Origin: Lunularia cruciata
Lineage: Eukaryota > Streptophyta > Marchantiopsida > Lunulariales > Lunulariaceae
NCBI GenBank assembly: GCA_948567375.1
Contig: OX419759.1
Span: 59,311,493-59,375,492 of the forward strand
DNA: 64,000 nt
Reading direction: 5' to 3'
Shown here piece after piece: positions 1 through 12,377 of the stretch. Each line of letters opens with the position of its first letter. Position 1 is the first letter of the stretch. Made by a program: the position numbers and the translations under genes. Below the pieces are notes generated by a model that saw only the letters and a list, made by a program, of their open reading frames with translations, searched no databases and was not told the DNA's origin.

Positions 1-2340
1 GCTGCATTTACGCATTTGTTTCCTCCTCTCCCACATTTACTGTTTGAATGCTGGTAGTATGTCCTAGTAGCTTACTTGTTGTCTTCGATACAATTTGCAA
101 TCGTTGTTCACCAGCACACTATTTACGATTATTAATTATGTTACCTACCAGATTCGGTGATAATTGTACTGTCTTTTAACATCTTCAAGAGATGGTTTGA
201 AGCGCTGACTATCATCCTGTCTTGATCTTAGACCGAGGTTCAAGGAACAAGATGGATCAGATATGGTGCGGTCTTTGTTCCGGCAGTAGTTGCATTACTT
301 ATCGCCGCCCACTTGAAGAGAAATCCAATTCCGCAGTCCAGTTACCAAAAGAAATTTGGGTGGTCACTTCAAAGGTGCACTTCAGTAGATCCTAAATTGT
401 CACCACTAATTATGCCATCAGGGTTGGTTGACATGTAACATCCGTGCAGCAAACAAACCAATCTTGTTCGTTCCCCGACCCGCAGTCCTGATCTATCTGG
501 TTTAAATGTCCTTTGTTTCCCTGGTGATGCCCCGTTTCTCTCTCCAGAAATGGTCGGGATCGAAGATGATTGTACCCATGAAGGAAGTGAAAATGAATTA
601 TTGCATATACCGAAGGATGTGACTGGGTAAGTAACGTGTTTTTAATGCTACAACGATGCACTATCACGACGGCCAAATTAATAGCAGTATTCAGATGTTT
701 CACACGTCAATATATCTGGGAAGTATTTAATTAGTGATTCTGACGTTATTCTTGCGGACACACCTCGTTCGAGCGATGAAAGACTCAGATTTCCGTTAAA
801 GTGTAAGCGGAGGTACCAGTCTCCTTGTGATTTACATACGTAGTTCATTGGACTATATTCTATCACCAAGCGGAGTCTGACTCTTGAAGCATTTGTTCCA
901 CTGTATCAATGTGTATCTCTGCAAAGTAATTTATACCGGAGTTCCGGCTTCTGCAGTGATGCTTGGAACAGCTTAAGCAAGCACAAGAAGAGTACGATGT
1001 CGCTTGCATGGTAATTCCACATTCACATCTTCCAATTCTTGATAAGATAGATAACTTTCTGAACCATTACTTCTCAAATCTGTGAAAGCATGTTGTTTAT
1101 GGACAAATGTTATGTTTTTAATCCAAATCACCATGGTGTTCATAAACTTCATGTTTAGTGATTTCTTTTTATGTTTCGAAGCTGTGGTTGGGTGCAACTT
1201 CGTGCAAGTTGGTCTAATTTTTACACATGTGCTATGTGTGCAGAGTTTCCAAACCCTCTAAAAGAGCGTGACGTTCAGGAAGACACTATGAAATCTTCCT
1301 AGACGTCATGTTCCGATTTGATGGTGATAACAAGCCTCCGTTAACTTAAACTCCTAACGAGGGATCGTTTGCTTCGAAATTTGCGATTGGCTACTTACAT
1401 GGACTTGGACGGATTGCTACCTGTATGCCCGATCGACCTTACCTGAAAACGGTGATGGTGATCTTCAGGTTTGTTGCACAGTTCCACACCCAACTTGATA
1501 AGTATCAGGTATACAGCTAATATGACTTATTCTTTCAGAAGATATCCTTGGAGCGGTTTCTTTCAGTTCAAGTCGGCCTTGAATGAAGTGTTTGAAAACT
1601 TTGGTACACTAAACCATCTAACTCTAATGGACTTCTTGAACTAGTTTTTCATGCTTTATGTGGAGGCTTAAGTTGCTGCTCTTTTCACGAAGGCTATAGT
1701 TTAAGATCTCACAAACACGTAAGTTCCCACTTCATCAGCAAGCTGCAGAGAACGTGATCGTGAAAGAGGACTGGCTTGTAGAATTATGCACATTTGCAAA
1801 TTCTATCTCGTGAAGACAACCGATATCCCGAACATTCTAAAGGTGATGCATGCGGAGATTCATACAAAGGTATTGGAATGTACATAGTCTTATGCATGTG
1901 CGATCAGATTGAACTTCTGTAAGCAAACAACACTAGTAGCTTCTATACGGAGGACTTAGCTCAGGAGTAGGTGTCATCTTCCCCGCACTATTGTGAAATA
2001 GTACCCAATATGTACATGTTCACCTGGAGTTTATCGTATCGAGTGGAAAGTTTGTGCCTCGGCTATTATTGAAATTTCATTCTGTATTGCATGTCATTTC
2101 CCATAAGACGTACAGATACGATCGGTACGCCTTATCAGCAAACATGACATGAAATTTCTAGAAACTATTTGAAGTTCCCCAATGAAAAGCTGCAGTAAAG
2201 TACATTCATCATCGGTAGCAGTTTCTTGTGGGACCTCATGATCAGAAGTGTGAGTATTAAGAGAGGTCAGACAGACAGTGGAGTTGTCAATGAACGGAGA
2301 GAAACAAAGAGAAACGCAGATGGAAAAAGCTTCTCGTAAA
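1..2340. other. unassigned sequence, no supported gene
   Basis: Base composition is balanced compared with the AT-rich block that follows. Only short ORFs (under 100 codons) occur on either strand, and I see no LTR, polyprotein motif, RNA gene or tandem array. It may be decayed repeat or intergenic DNA. Small exons cannot be excluded by eye. Confidence 0.4.
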
Positions 2341-2779
2341 TTATTTGACGGGTCCCTTAAGACTAATTACTAGTATTTATGAATGCATCCATATAGTTTG
2401 GGTTGATTCTTTTTCCAGATTTTTCGGCCTTATAATCTACGGGACGTCCCGGAATAGGACGGGAGATATTCCCGTACATTCAATTCAAAGTACTTTCTCA
2501 CACTCCCTAATAATCTATGAAATATCTACTAAACGTTATGTACGGAGGCGGTTATCGCCAAAGGAAAAACCCCATAGTACCCCATGGTACCCTTTGAAAT
2601 GGAAGCATTTTGGATGATGACGCGTGTGGTGATCGAAAAGAATCTTCAATATCAACCACAGGATATAGTATTGTGAAGTGGATTCTTGATCCATGTGATT
2701 AGAGGTGAATACCTCGACTCCGGTTAGATAGCTACTCTAGGGACATAGTGTTTACTATGGCATGAGAGAGTGTATACTT

Positions 2780-3125
2780 GGCTTGGAGTGAACGTTTGTA
2801 TGTTTTGCAGATGACTCGTGTCAAGGCACACTTCTACTTGGTCCGAGATGATCAGGTGACAGTAGCGTATGTCGTGGTTACGAACCCTACGTGAGATATA
2901 GTTTCGGAGGAAGTGATTACCCACCCCCTTGGATGGGCGGCGAGTGCAGCAGTAGGTCACAAGGTCTCCAAGTATAGGGGCATGCAGCAAGGTCACCTCT
3001 TTGTTCCTCTAGCCTTGGAGTTATATGGAGCGATAGACACGGCATTTGACACATTTGTCAAGGAATGCACGAGAGCTTATCATGTTAGGTGTCAGGGGTA
3101 CCACTTTCACTCTCATAGTTTGTAG
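2780..3125 (+). pseudogene. possible C-terminal tail of a non-LTR reverse-transcriptase protein
   Basis: One frame reads VTVAYVVVTNPT, a TGA stop, then DIVSEEV, then an open stretch with HKVSKYRGMQQGHLFVPLAL and ELYGAIDTAFDTFVKECTR. A D-V-x-V-x-x-P motif followed by a K-Y...GH-x-F-V-P-L-A-x-E segment is the pattern I know from the region downstream of RT in some plant LINE-type proteins. No RT core is visible upstream, so this would be a 5'-truncated relic, as LINE insertions often are. The family assignment comes from memory of the motif only. An unrelated decayed gene is possible. Confidence 0.33.
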
Positions 3126-3570
3126 TATATTTTAGACAGCGTGTGTCCATTGCTCTACAGAAAACAGTGACTGGTGCAATCCATAGGAGAGCAATCACAT
3201 TAGGTGATGTTTCTTTGGATGCTCTCATTGTGTGTAGACCATACAACTTGCATAGCTCGGATATCTTAGGTGGGGTAGGGCAGATTTCTCATATAGACTA
3301 TATTGGGGCTTAGCCCCATGTTACCTTTTTTGTCGCTCCCTTTACGGCTTGATGGGGTCTTCCCATCCTTTGGTTTTCCTACTTGGTCACCTACTTATGG
3401 TAAGATGCCACTAAAGTACCCAAGTGCTACACATGTTTTGCAGTATTCTGATATGTATAGAGTTTCTACCAATCGGACAGTCATGGTTTCTACCACCAGT
3501 AAGCATTCTTTCATGCTCATAAATAGATTTAGTAATTCAAGTTTCATTAGTCTTGCCAATGATTTCTTAT
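3126..3570. other. unassigned sequence downstream of the RT-like relic
   Basis: An 89-codon plus-strand ORF (3303-3572) shows no domain I recognise. No poly(A) tail or target duplication that would close off a LINE insertion is evident. Composition falls abruptly to very AT-rich at about 3570. Confidence 0.3.
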
Positions 3571-6463
3571 GACTTAATCTAAATTTTATTAGAAAATAAT
3601 TGATAGGGGATATTCTTTATTCACATTGGATATGATCAAATTAATTTTCTTGTCTGATAAATGAATATATATAAATTAATAGCTTATTTATAAAAAATAA
3701 TTTCAAGTTTTTTTATCATAATTTTAGAAAGATTTATTTTTTATTAAATTAATGACATATATTATAATAATTATAAGTAAATATTAAATCTATCCATATT
3801 TGTTAACTAAATCCATCGGCCTTATTTTACTCCAAAAAGCTCATCGTGACTTTGAATTATCACGATGACCTATTAATGAAATTTTAGATGAGTCCAAATT
3901 TTGATGCATCTTAACAAGAAGACTTGTAAGTTATATTAAAACAATATCTTTTGCTCTTTTGAAAATTTATGGTTAAAAAACTCATATATTCCATGATGTT
4001 ATTTTCACATTTTTATGCAATTGAAGATTGAGTACATCTTTATAATGTGATTTCTCAAAACTTGGTTCCAAAGTAATTCAATTTTTCACACACAAGTTAA
4101 ACTAAGCATCCATTGTGTTCTCCTTTTCAATTTAATCAGCTGGTGATATTATCTTATCAGTGTGTAAAAATACAATTCTTTGGATTTGACAATTCCTTTA
4201 CTATATATTTTTGGACAAGATTTTTTTTCATTAATATGTTGATTACTCAACTATATATTTGTCCCAAAAGTCATCCCAAGGTAAAAGAAATATGCACAGC
4301 CTCCGTTAAATCTTTTTAACGGAGGTGATCAAATTCATCATAAAAAAGAAATTATTGTGTATGTGTGACAGAAGTGAAGGTGTGTTTAAATCTGATCACT
4401 GTTTTTCTGTCATGATGGGTGTGAGCTTGATTTAAGTAGTGTACGCAATATTCATTGTTTGAGTTTATTTGTAGAAAAGGATTGCTAGATAAATACTTGC
4501 GATGTAAAACTTGCACGATAATACAGCCGGTAGACAACAAGTTGAGAATGTCCTAGAATACAATGTAAAAAATAAATTGAGAATGTACTAGAACGCAATG
4601 TTAAAAATAAGTTGAGAATATTCTATAACACAACATCAAGACAATCCTGTTTAAATACACATACCAGGTATGTAATAATAATCAAAATCTAGTTCTATGT
4701 CCTTGCTATGTATTGTTGATTATTGGATCAACTCCACATTTGAAGAGTGTGAGATCTCACTTTACTTTTGAGATTCATAAATTTTTTCATTAATTCTTGT
4801 TTAAACTCATTTCAAATGATTCATTCAATAGATTTAGAGATGTTTTCATAGGTCTATTCTACTCTCGTGTCCATCTTCATACCTCCAATTCTGTGAATAC
4901 TATAGATTTGTCTGTAGTTCACTAAAGTTTTCGCATAAGGTCCATGGGTATTGATTTCGCACATAGACTCCCTTGGATACTCTTTGAGTTGCACTCTCTT
5001 AGAGGCTAGAATTCTTGACATTAATTTTGTCATATATATCTAAATGGAGAAGAATCTCTTACTATCAGAAATTCATAATATTTCAAGAATATTAAAAAAT
5101 ATAGTATCAACTGGATGCCATAGACAACTCCATGCAAACATTTTCCTCCATTATCTTCGGCCAAATAACAAATGCAAGCTTGAGTACTACTCACATGCGA
5201 CTTCAGTATTGTGTCACACAAGCATGGACTCACATAAAATTCCATTAATGCCTTGTCATGACAATTCATAGTTTACTTCAAAAATAATCCATAATCAGGT
5301 TGACTTTCCTTATATTATATAAAGTAGGTTGGTTTACCAAAAAAGATTGGATTTAAAAATCTCTATAAATTGTAGAATATTTTCATGATGAATGTACTTT
5401 TGCTATTTTTTATAAAATAATTCGATTTTCAGCTATTATGCTGATTTTTTAATTCAAATGATTTAAATTTAAAATTTTAATTATCTTAATATATATGAAG
5501 TCCCACAAAATATTTATAATTTATAATTATATATTAATATTAAACAAGAAAATAAAAATAATACAAAATTTAATTTAAAGGAATGCTCAAAATTGGATAA
5601 GTAAGTAGAAAACTTATTAGTTATATATAAAAATATTATTTATAAATAAATTAAGTTTATTTGAATTTTTTTATTATATTTATTAATATTATATATGCCC
5701 ATTCTAAATTTAAAATACTTTTCAATTCCAAATTTTATTTTTCTTTTATCATACAGTCAAGCATACATAACTCTATTATTATCAATTACATAAAAGTATC
5801 TAACTGAAAATACAATATCATTTGATTCAATTAATTAATAGATCCATTTCCTTTATTTAAAAATAAATAAACTTTTCAAACACTATCATAATGTTGTATT
5901 TTTAAATATTATATAAATATGGAATGAAATATATTTTAAAATATAATATTTTTTCAAGAAAATCTAGAAGAAAATTCCCAAATATATATAAAAATATTTC
6001 ATAAATAAGAAATAAAAATCAATATATGAAATTTTAAACAAATTTTTTAATAAAATTCACCATTTTTTAATATTTCCTTTTTAAAATTGATCGTTTATTT
6101 TATAATTTATATAATATATCTTAAATATATATACATATTTTATTCTCTTATATAGTTATATATTTATTTATATAATGGTGTCTAATCATCATTATAATGC
6201 CATATTATAAAACTTTTTGCTTGTTCAAATACATCTTTTATATGATAGATTTTTTCTTTAAATCCAAGAGTGATATAATGATTATTAATTCATGGAAAAG
6301 GTATATTTTACATTGAACATTTGTTCACATAATTTGCATAACTTAATAAGCACATTACTATAGAAAAATGTTTTAGTAATTTATACGAGTTATAGTTAAC
6401 TAAATTCAGTATTAGTTGAGTTATTATGAATAAATAATATAATTTTACATTAAATTATTATAA

Positions 6464-6505
<42 letters not shown>

Positions 6506-6950
6506 AATTAATGTATTGTAGTAAATACCTTAATAATTTAGTGAAATTTATATTGTACATGAATTACACTAATAATTCAAGTCAGTCAATATTCACATAA
6601 ATTTATACATATATATAGCACACCAAAATTTCTAGATATATTTTTGCAAAAATTGAAATTTTTTATCATAATTATAATATAATCAAATCAAATCTATCCA
6701 TCTTGATTTAATACCATTACCGAAATCATATAACTTTGTTAAGTCAATGTTTTTTAATAATTTTTATGTACGAAGTTGAATTGAATGTGTAACATTCAAA
6801 ATATAGATTTTATTTTATAATTTAAATAAAAACATAATTATTAGTTAAAATTTGATATTATTAATTTGGTTGAAGATCATATTTTTTTATAATATATTTT
6901 AAAACTAAATAGATAATTAATTTATTATCCAAAGTGAAAGCAAGACCAAT
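3571..6950. other. AT-rich gene-free block
   Basis: About 3.4 kb are dominated by A/T runs, with stops in all frames and no LTR ends or coding motifs. It ends sharply near 6950, where normal composition returns. It looks like unannotatable intergenic DNA, possibly an old AT-rich repeat or matrix-attachment-like sequence. No function is claimed. Confidence 0.5.
6471..6501. repeat. (TA)n microsatellite
   Basis: An uninterrupted TA dinucleotide run of about 30 bases lies inside the AT-rich block. Confidence 0.9.
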
Positions 6951-7882
6951 CTAGTGCGAATCGAGCTCACCCTCATGAATTTGAAGGTGTAGTTGGGAGC
7001 CCACTCCCATGAATTTGTGATTTGGAGAAACTTATTTTTCAATTTGGCTTGAGTGAAGAGTTAGTGGAGGATTTGGCAGTCGGCCAACTTTAGGGATTTA
7101 CGTCAAATTTTTGCTAGAGTTTATATTAGATTTTGGCCAGTTTTGGAAGAGTTTTGGCAAAGTTGGGGAGGGTTTAAAGTGGCAAGAAGAAATGCCTCAT
7201 TTGGTTAAATTTCAGCATTTAGAGGCTTTGAGGCATAGGGCTATGGGCTATGAAAGCCTAGAAGGGCCAACTTGCTAGCGTAAGGCTAGCTAGTTTAGAG
7301 TAGATCTTGGTCATTGTTTGGCAAAATCTGCCCATCTTGCTAAATTGTGCACAACAGGGTTTGACCCCTAGATCTCTGGTTCCAGATTGGTGCCATAGCC
7401 AAATGGTCCACATTCACTTGTTGTCCTACTGATTGTTTCATTATTATCTATACACTTGTACCTTTGGCTAGGAGAGACAGTTTGATCTCATTCTTGGTGG
7501 TCATGGTAGCTTGGGACGTAGATAGGAACTCTTATTATATCAAATACCAAATGGTGATAGAGTCAATCCTGTGTTGTTTTATGAGATGGAAGGTTTTTGT
7601 TTAGATTTCTTGTGATTGGACCCCATCCATTCTCTACTTCCAGTTTATGCACCACATTTATGTGAGGTGCACTAAATTTTGAGCATTGGTGCTTTGGTGT
7701 GCTCTTAGTTATGAGATTGGAGTGATGACCAATCAGATTACCTTTGTTTCTCTCTAGTGAGGCAGGAAGTGATGACTAGCAGACCGTGATAGTGCATGTT
7801 GTGATGGCAGTTTATAGGTTGCACTTTCTCCTAGTGTAGTAGTTTTAGTTAAAGCTACATTAGTTAGTGATGTTTAGTCGGT
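6951..7882. other. sequence upstream of element D gag, LTR not resolved
   Basis: No open frame of note. By position this could hold the 5' LTR or leader of element D. I found no clear LTR terminus or tRNA primer site, and no obvious match to the sequence beyond D's 3' end at 59.8-60.7 kb. The boundary of D is therefore undefined here. Confidence 0.3.
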
Positions 7883-7946
7883 GGTGTTGGCACTTGAAGG
7901 TGTTTGCACTTGAAGGTGTTTGCACTTGGTGGTGTTAGCACTTGGT
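7883..7946 (+). repeat. 16-bp tandem repeat, 4 units
   Basis: Four consecutive 16-bp units follow the pattern GGTGTTNGCACTTGRW (7883, 7899, 7915, 7931), with the last two diverged in the final bases. The array sits just before the probable gag start of element D. Confidence 0.85.
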
Positions 7947-7959
7947 GGAGTACTTGTGG

Positions 7960-9930
7960 TTGCGGTTTGTTGTTTGCAGTTTGTGGTTACTTTGTCACGA
8001 TGGAGTTCTTTGGGAATTCCAAAGGGGATAGCCATATAGTACGCAATGGGTTTACTTAGAGTGGTGCTCAATATCAGCATGTATCTCAAGTCCTAGTGAG
8101 GGAGGAGATTGACTTGGAATTGGAGTTTGACACAAGAGCTGATTTAGTTGAGTGTGCAATTAGTGTGTCCGCATTATTGTTGTGGGACATGGACAAGATT
8201 TATGGGGCCTCCAAAGGCTTCAGGAATTATAGTGGGCACCATTGAGTTGAATGACTTCATCCAGGAGTTTGATAGTTGGTGTGATCTGTAGTAGATGTGG
8301 AACCTAAGTTTGTTCACACTCTTCATGGCATGGAAAGGCTTGTTTCAATATTTAGAAGGTCCGTTGATGGATGACTACCATGAGTTCAAGAGAGCTCGCT
8401 TGGAGGAGATTGAGTTATGTAGACAGTATTGGTCTCCAAACTATGTCTCCATTAATGTAGGCTCAATTGCCAAGGGTAGATTGGCAATACCCACAAGTTC
8501 TAGCTTGAGTAGTGTTGGTGGAGCTAGTGGAGGTGCATTAGCTGGAGATAGTGCTACTATGAGTGGAGGTACCACTACATGAGTTGGTGTAGTACCAAGG
8601 TTTAACCCCATGTGGAGTTCTTCCAATGTTTGAGGCAGAACTACCAAGGAATGCGGACTAACAAGCTGAGGAGCTTGCAAGAGTTCAAGCGGAAGGCTGG
8701 AGAGAGCTTATGCAAGGCATACACTTGCATGAGACGGCTGATCAGTTTCACTTAGGGAGTTACTAAGGCCTAGGTAGTCCAATTTTGGTATGGGATACTA
8801 GACAAGGAGTTGCGATGTAGAGTTTGTGATGCCACATTGTTATAGGCTACTTTGCTCACTTTGGCAGTGGTCTTTGGTTTGGTTGAGCGCATTGAGATCA
8901 ACATGGTGAAAGAGAGAGTGGTGACATTTGGATTTGGTAGGGAGACCTCATCTATAGCTGTGACTTCTTCTAGAGTGCAGTAGAGTACATCAAGCCCAAT
9001 TGGTTTTTGAGTGCAAGGTGGACAACCCAGATTGTATGGAGCGAGTGGAGGGCCTAGTGGAGCTAGACCCTTACCTTCATTTTTGGGTCAACAAAAACCA
9101 ATGAGTAGTGGTGTTGCTTGTTGGACTTGTGGTGGACCTCAACATAGGAGAGAATGTACTCAAGGCAGCAAACTTGACACCTCTGGTGCATCAGAGCCAA
9201 CACAAAGACAATGTGAGCATTGTCATATATATGGTCACTCTAGTGAATGATGCTTTGACCTGAACTCGGAGTTACATAGTGGTAGGGTTGCTATGGCAGG
9301 TGGTAGAGGAGTTGTAGGTCATGGAGGACAAGGTGGTAGAGGTGGTAGAGGATCCACACCTAGTAGAGGTGCAGTACCTACCCTTACTTTTGATACAACC
9401 ATGGCTACTCACATGAAGCAATTGGAGTAGAGATTGGCTAGTTGCTTAGAGGAGATCAGATTTGGGTGTTGAGGCATCCACCTCATATGTTGGTGATAGA
9501 GATGCTTTGGATTTCATGTGGGTAGCAGCACATGTAGATGCCTATGCCGTTGCGACTAGGAGTGCAATACGTGTTCTAGAGCCTAGAAGAGCATCAGTGG
9601 AGTTGGACTACCCTTACTTTTGATACAACCATGGCTACTCACATTAAGCAATTGGAGTAGAGATTGGCTAGTATGGCCATTGCTCAGAGGAGATCAAATT
9701 TGGGTGTTGAGGCATCCACCTCATATGTTGGTGATAGAGATGCTTTGGATTTCATGTGGATAGTAGCACATGTAGATGCCTATGTCATTTTGACTAGGAG
9801 TGCAATACGTGTTCTTGAGCCTAGAAGAGCATCAGTGGAGTTGGACACACAAAGAGGAGAGGTTGGGAGATCAGTCAGACTTCCTCAATCTTTCATGCTC
9901 TTTGAGGTCCTAAAGACATCATCCATGGCT
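7960..9930 (+). pseudogene. element D: decayed gag with two zinc knuckles
   Basis: This is the gag part of an old Ty3/gypsy element, broken by many stops and frame changes. Open pieces include one starting MEFFGNSKGDSHIVRN near 8008 and an ORF at 8295-8582. Two retroviral CCHC knuckles lie at about 9119-9250: CWTCGGPQHRREC, whose last spacer is one residue short, and CEHCHIYGHSSE followed by a TGA where a residue before the final C is expected. Gag would form the particle, and the knuckles would bind element RNA. Downstream in the same orientation come a retropepsin remnant and, after a 44 kb interruption, the methyltransferase and pol regions. Confidence 0.6.
9379..9846 (+). repeat. tandem duplication of about 230 bp inside D gag
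   Basis: Two adjacent copies begin at 9379 and 9609, each starting TACCCTTACTTTTGATACAA and ending GCATCAGTGGAGTTGGAC. The first is 230 bp. The second is about 238 bp because of a small indel where TTGCTTAG is replaced by a longer stretch. The copies differ by several substitutions, so the duplication is not brand new. Confidence 0.9.
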
Positions 9931-10329
9931 CCTAGATGTCCTAGTGTAGGTGTGGTAGGGAGTGATGGGGTGCTTGATGGACTACCTACTAGGCAACCAT
10001 GTGCTACTACACAGATTAAGTCTGGCACGATGTTGGGGGCGGCTCAGCTGATTATGCATTATCTTGTTTTTTCAGCTAGTGACATATGTACATTGGGAGT
10101 TTGACCAGCCCTAGTGTTCCAGTTGACTGCCATGCTTTGTGAGAGTAGGGATGATGTGATCCCTACTACTAAAGTAGAGGTGGTTGCTAGTGGAGTTGAC
10201 TTGGTTGAAGAGCATGGGATCCACTCAACAACCAGTGGTTTATGGCATGCAGCAACGACTAGATTGGAGAAGCTACCAATTACACCAGCCTTTGAGCGAG
10301 CATAGTTTACACCTAGTGTTGTCATGTTG

Positions 10330-10731
10330 GATAACCAAAAAGGAATTTTTTGTTTGATGGGACCTTCAGGGAAGGTCTATACACCATAGAGGGTCTTACT
10401 TGACTCTGGTGCATAGCCCCTTATGTTGGGGAAGGTTGTAGTTGTCGATATGGAGTTATGGAAGACCGATGTGGAGAGGTGTTCATCTTAGATCCAAACA
10501 TCTTTACGTGGTGGTTTGATACAGAACATCACACGTGGGGAGCTTGTTGTCCTGGTTCAGCCTAGTCACCCAACTGATAGCTCAATGGTGAGAGCTCAAG
10601 CTATTGCGACAATAGTTCAGCCATCAGATATGCTAGTTGGAGGAGCATTGTTATACCCCATGGGTTTCAATATCAACTATTGGGAGGAGACAAACTCCTA
10701 TAGACTAGGTTGGCAGTCATGTGAGAGATGA
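10330..10731 (+). pseudogene. element D: aspartic protease remnant
   Basis: In one frame RVLLDSGA is followed by a stop and then PLMLGK, which is the retropepsin active site D-S-G-A in its usual context. About 70 codons on, SDMLVGGALLYPMGFNINYW followed by a GWQS tail resembles the second, glycine-containing region of LTR-retroelement proteases and the linker after it. The enzyme would have cut the D polyprotein. It carries internal stops (after SGA and after CSS) and is dead. It follows gag directly, in the usual order. Confidence 0.55.
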
Positions 10732-10789
10732 GTATGTTGCCTACTAATATGCTTTAGTAGTGGCAGTCTTGGCTCACTATAGTCCTAGA

Positions 10790-10891
10790 CCATGGCAACA
10801 TCAGTTTCAACTTTCAATGGTGTAGTTACTTGGCCTGGTGATTTATTGGAGTGGAACGCCCATGCAAAGGATACTCCAATATTAGTGGAGA
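10790..10891 (+). pseudogene. element D: segment leading into the methyltransferase domain
   Basis: One frame reads FNGVVTWPGDLLEWNAHAKD followed by TPILVE, and is cut exactly where the LTR of chromovirus C1 begins. I place it at the N-terminal edge of D's methyltransferase-like domain, because the C-terminal lobe of that domain resumes on the same strand at 55075. No catalytic motif (motif I, PPCQ or ENV) survives in this piece. The missing N-terminal lobe is not seen anywhere in the window. Confidence 0.35.
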
Positions 10892-11640
10892 TGTAATACT
10901 CCAAATACAAGAGAAGAGAAAAAACATAGATTTCACACTCAATCACCAATGCCCCAAAGGAGCACCTTCTTTATATTATATAGATAGAGAAGATTCCATC
11001 CAAGGAAGCTCCACCAAAGGATTAGGCACACAGATAGGTGACATGTCAGCAAGCTCCATCCTTGGATTACTTACTTGGATGGGTGACATGTTGGTCCTAG
11101 TCTTATCTAGTAGGTCAAACAAGCTTTGACTAGATGGAATCTTTTAGGGAATCTTCCTATAGGAATCTTGAAATCACGTGGGTGAGGTACCGTTGGAAAA
11201 CTCTCAATGAGAAAAACCAAGGGGGAGGAAAGGCTAGCCTCTTCTTAGATTAGGAGGGGGGGGGGGGGTTAGTTTGCACATTTTTGAGGTCTAATTCATC
11301 CGTTTAGGCCTTCAAAATTACCTTCAAAGATTTCAAGCATATTTCTTTTCTTACTCTATTAGTAGAAGTCCCCATTTGGTAATATATCTTTCTGATTTGT
11401 TTAGTACATCATGTGTAACATCCTTCTAGATGTTACTGAACCAATTCTCACCTTTAAATCATATGTCTAGCTATTGGTTCCAAGGTTTTCAAGTCTATTT
11501 TGGTTTTTGCTCTATTAGTAGAAGTACTCTTTTGGTGATACTTCTATTTGATCTATTTTGCCCATCATGTATAACATCCTTCTAGATGTTACCAAACCAA
11601 ATTCCACATCTAGATCATATGGCTAGCTTTTGATATTATA
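10892..11640 (-). repeat. chromovirus C1: 3' LTR
   Basis: The sequence runs from TGTAATACTCC to GATATTATA and aligns along its length with the two LTRs of C2. It is followed at 11641 by GACCTCCCTCCTTTTAAGAT, the complement of a polypurine tract, which fixes it as the 3' LTR of a minus-strand element. It includes a long G run at about 11251-11268. The 5 bp to its left, GGAGA, would be the target duplication, but the partner side is lost. Confidence 0.8.
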
Positions 11641-12377
11641 GACCTCCCTCCTTTTAAGATGCAACGTCCTCGTTGTGCAACTATTGCTCAAACGCTTGCA
11701 CCAACACCAGTGCATGTGTCAAATTGGCAGTAGGCTCCCAAATTGCTTCATAGAGGGGGTAACCTTTCCATTGTACTAGATACTCCACCTACGGATGGCA
11801 AGTACCATGCATGCATTTTCGGAGAATACACTCCACTTCATATTCCTCCATGCCATCAATGAGTGTGGGATAAGGTCAAATGTCTTGTGTGGAATGACAT
11901 TGGCCTGATCTAGGAGCATATCTATGTAGTAGGGAAACATGGAACATTGGATGGATTGTCATGTGTGGTGGTAGCTCGAGGTGATAGGCCACAGCGCCGA
12001 CTCAACGAAGAATTGAGAAAGGCTCAATAAAACAAGGTCTAAGCTTACGAGGTCCAACTAATGTAAGGGTGGTTGTCGATAGCCACACTTAATCCCCAAC
12101 ATTGAACTCCATGTGCCTACGGTGTGCATCAGCATACTACTTCTATCAATTTTGTGCAATCTGTAATCTGTGCTTGGCACTCTCCACACCTTGTTGGATT
12201 CTAAAAACAAATGTGTTGATGACTGCGTTGACCTTGGTAGCCACCGGACGGATCTTCATCAAACTAGAAGGTGTGAAGGGATGCTCACCATACATGAGGA
12301 AGAACAAAGGGACTTGGGTGGATGCATTCACTGAATTGTTGTAAGAAAATCCCACCAACGAGAGTAGGGTGGGTGTC
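11641..12377 (-). pseudogene. chromovirus C1: chromodomain and integrase C-terminal remnant
   Basis: Read on the minus strand, the region next to the LTR encodes a chromodomain with YLVQWKGYPLYEAIWEPTAN, then the GPY/F-type integrase tail and part of the integrase core (ORF 12146-12424 runs into the next LTR). Stops interrupt the frame. The chromodomain would direct integration to marked chromatin, as known for chromoviruses. The piece ends at 12377, where C2 is inserted, and continues at 18939. Confidence 0.7.

Noticed and set aside
1-2340. Small ORFs at the left edge (for example 410-703 and 678-869, minus strand) as genes
   Set aside because: All are under 100 codons, with no recognisable domain, splice structure or repeat context that supports expression.
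8441-8680. Minus-strand proline-rich ORF in D gag
   Set aside because: Antisense to gag on the plus strand. Low-complexity composition explains its openness.
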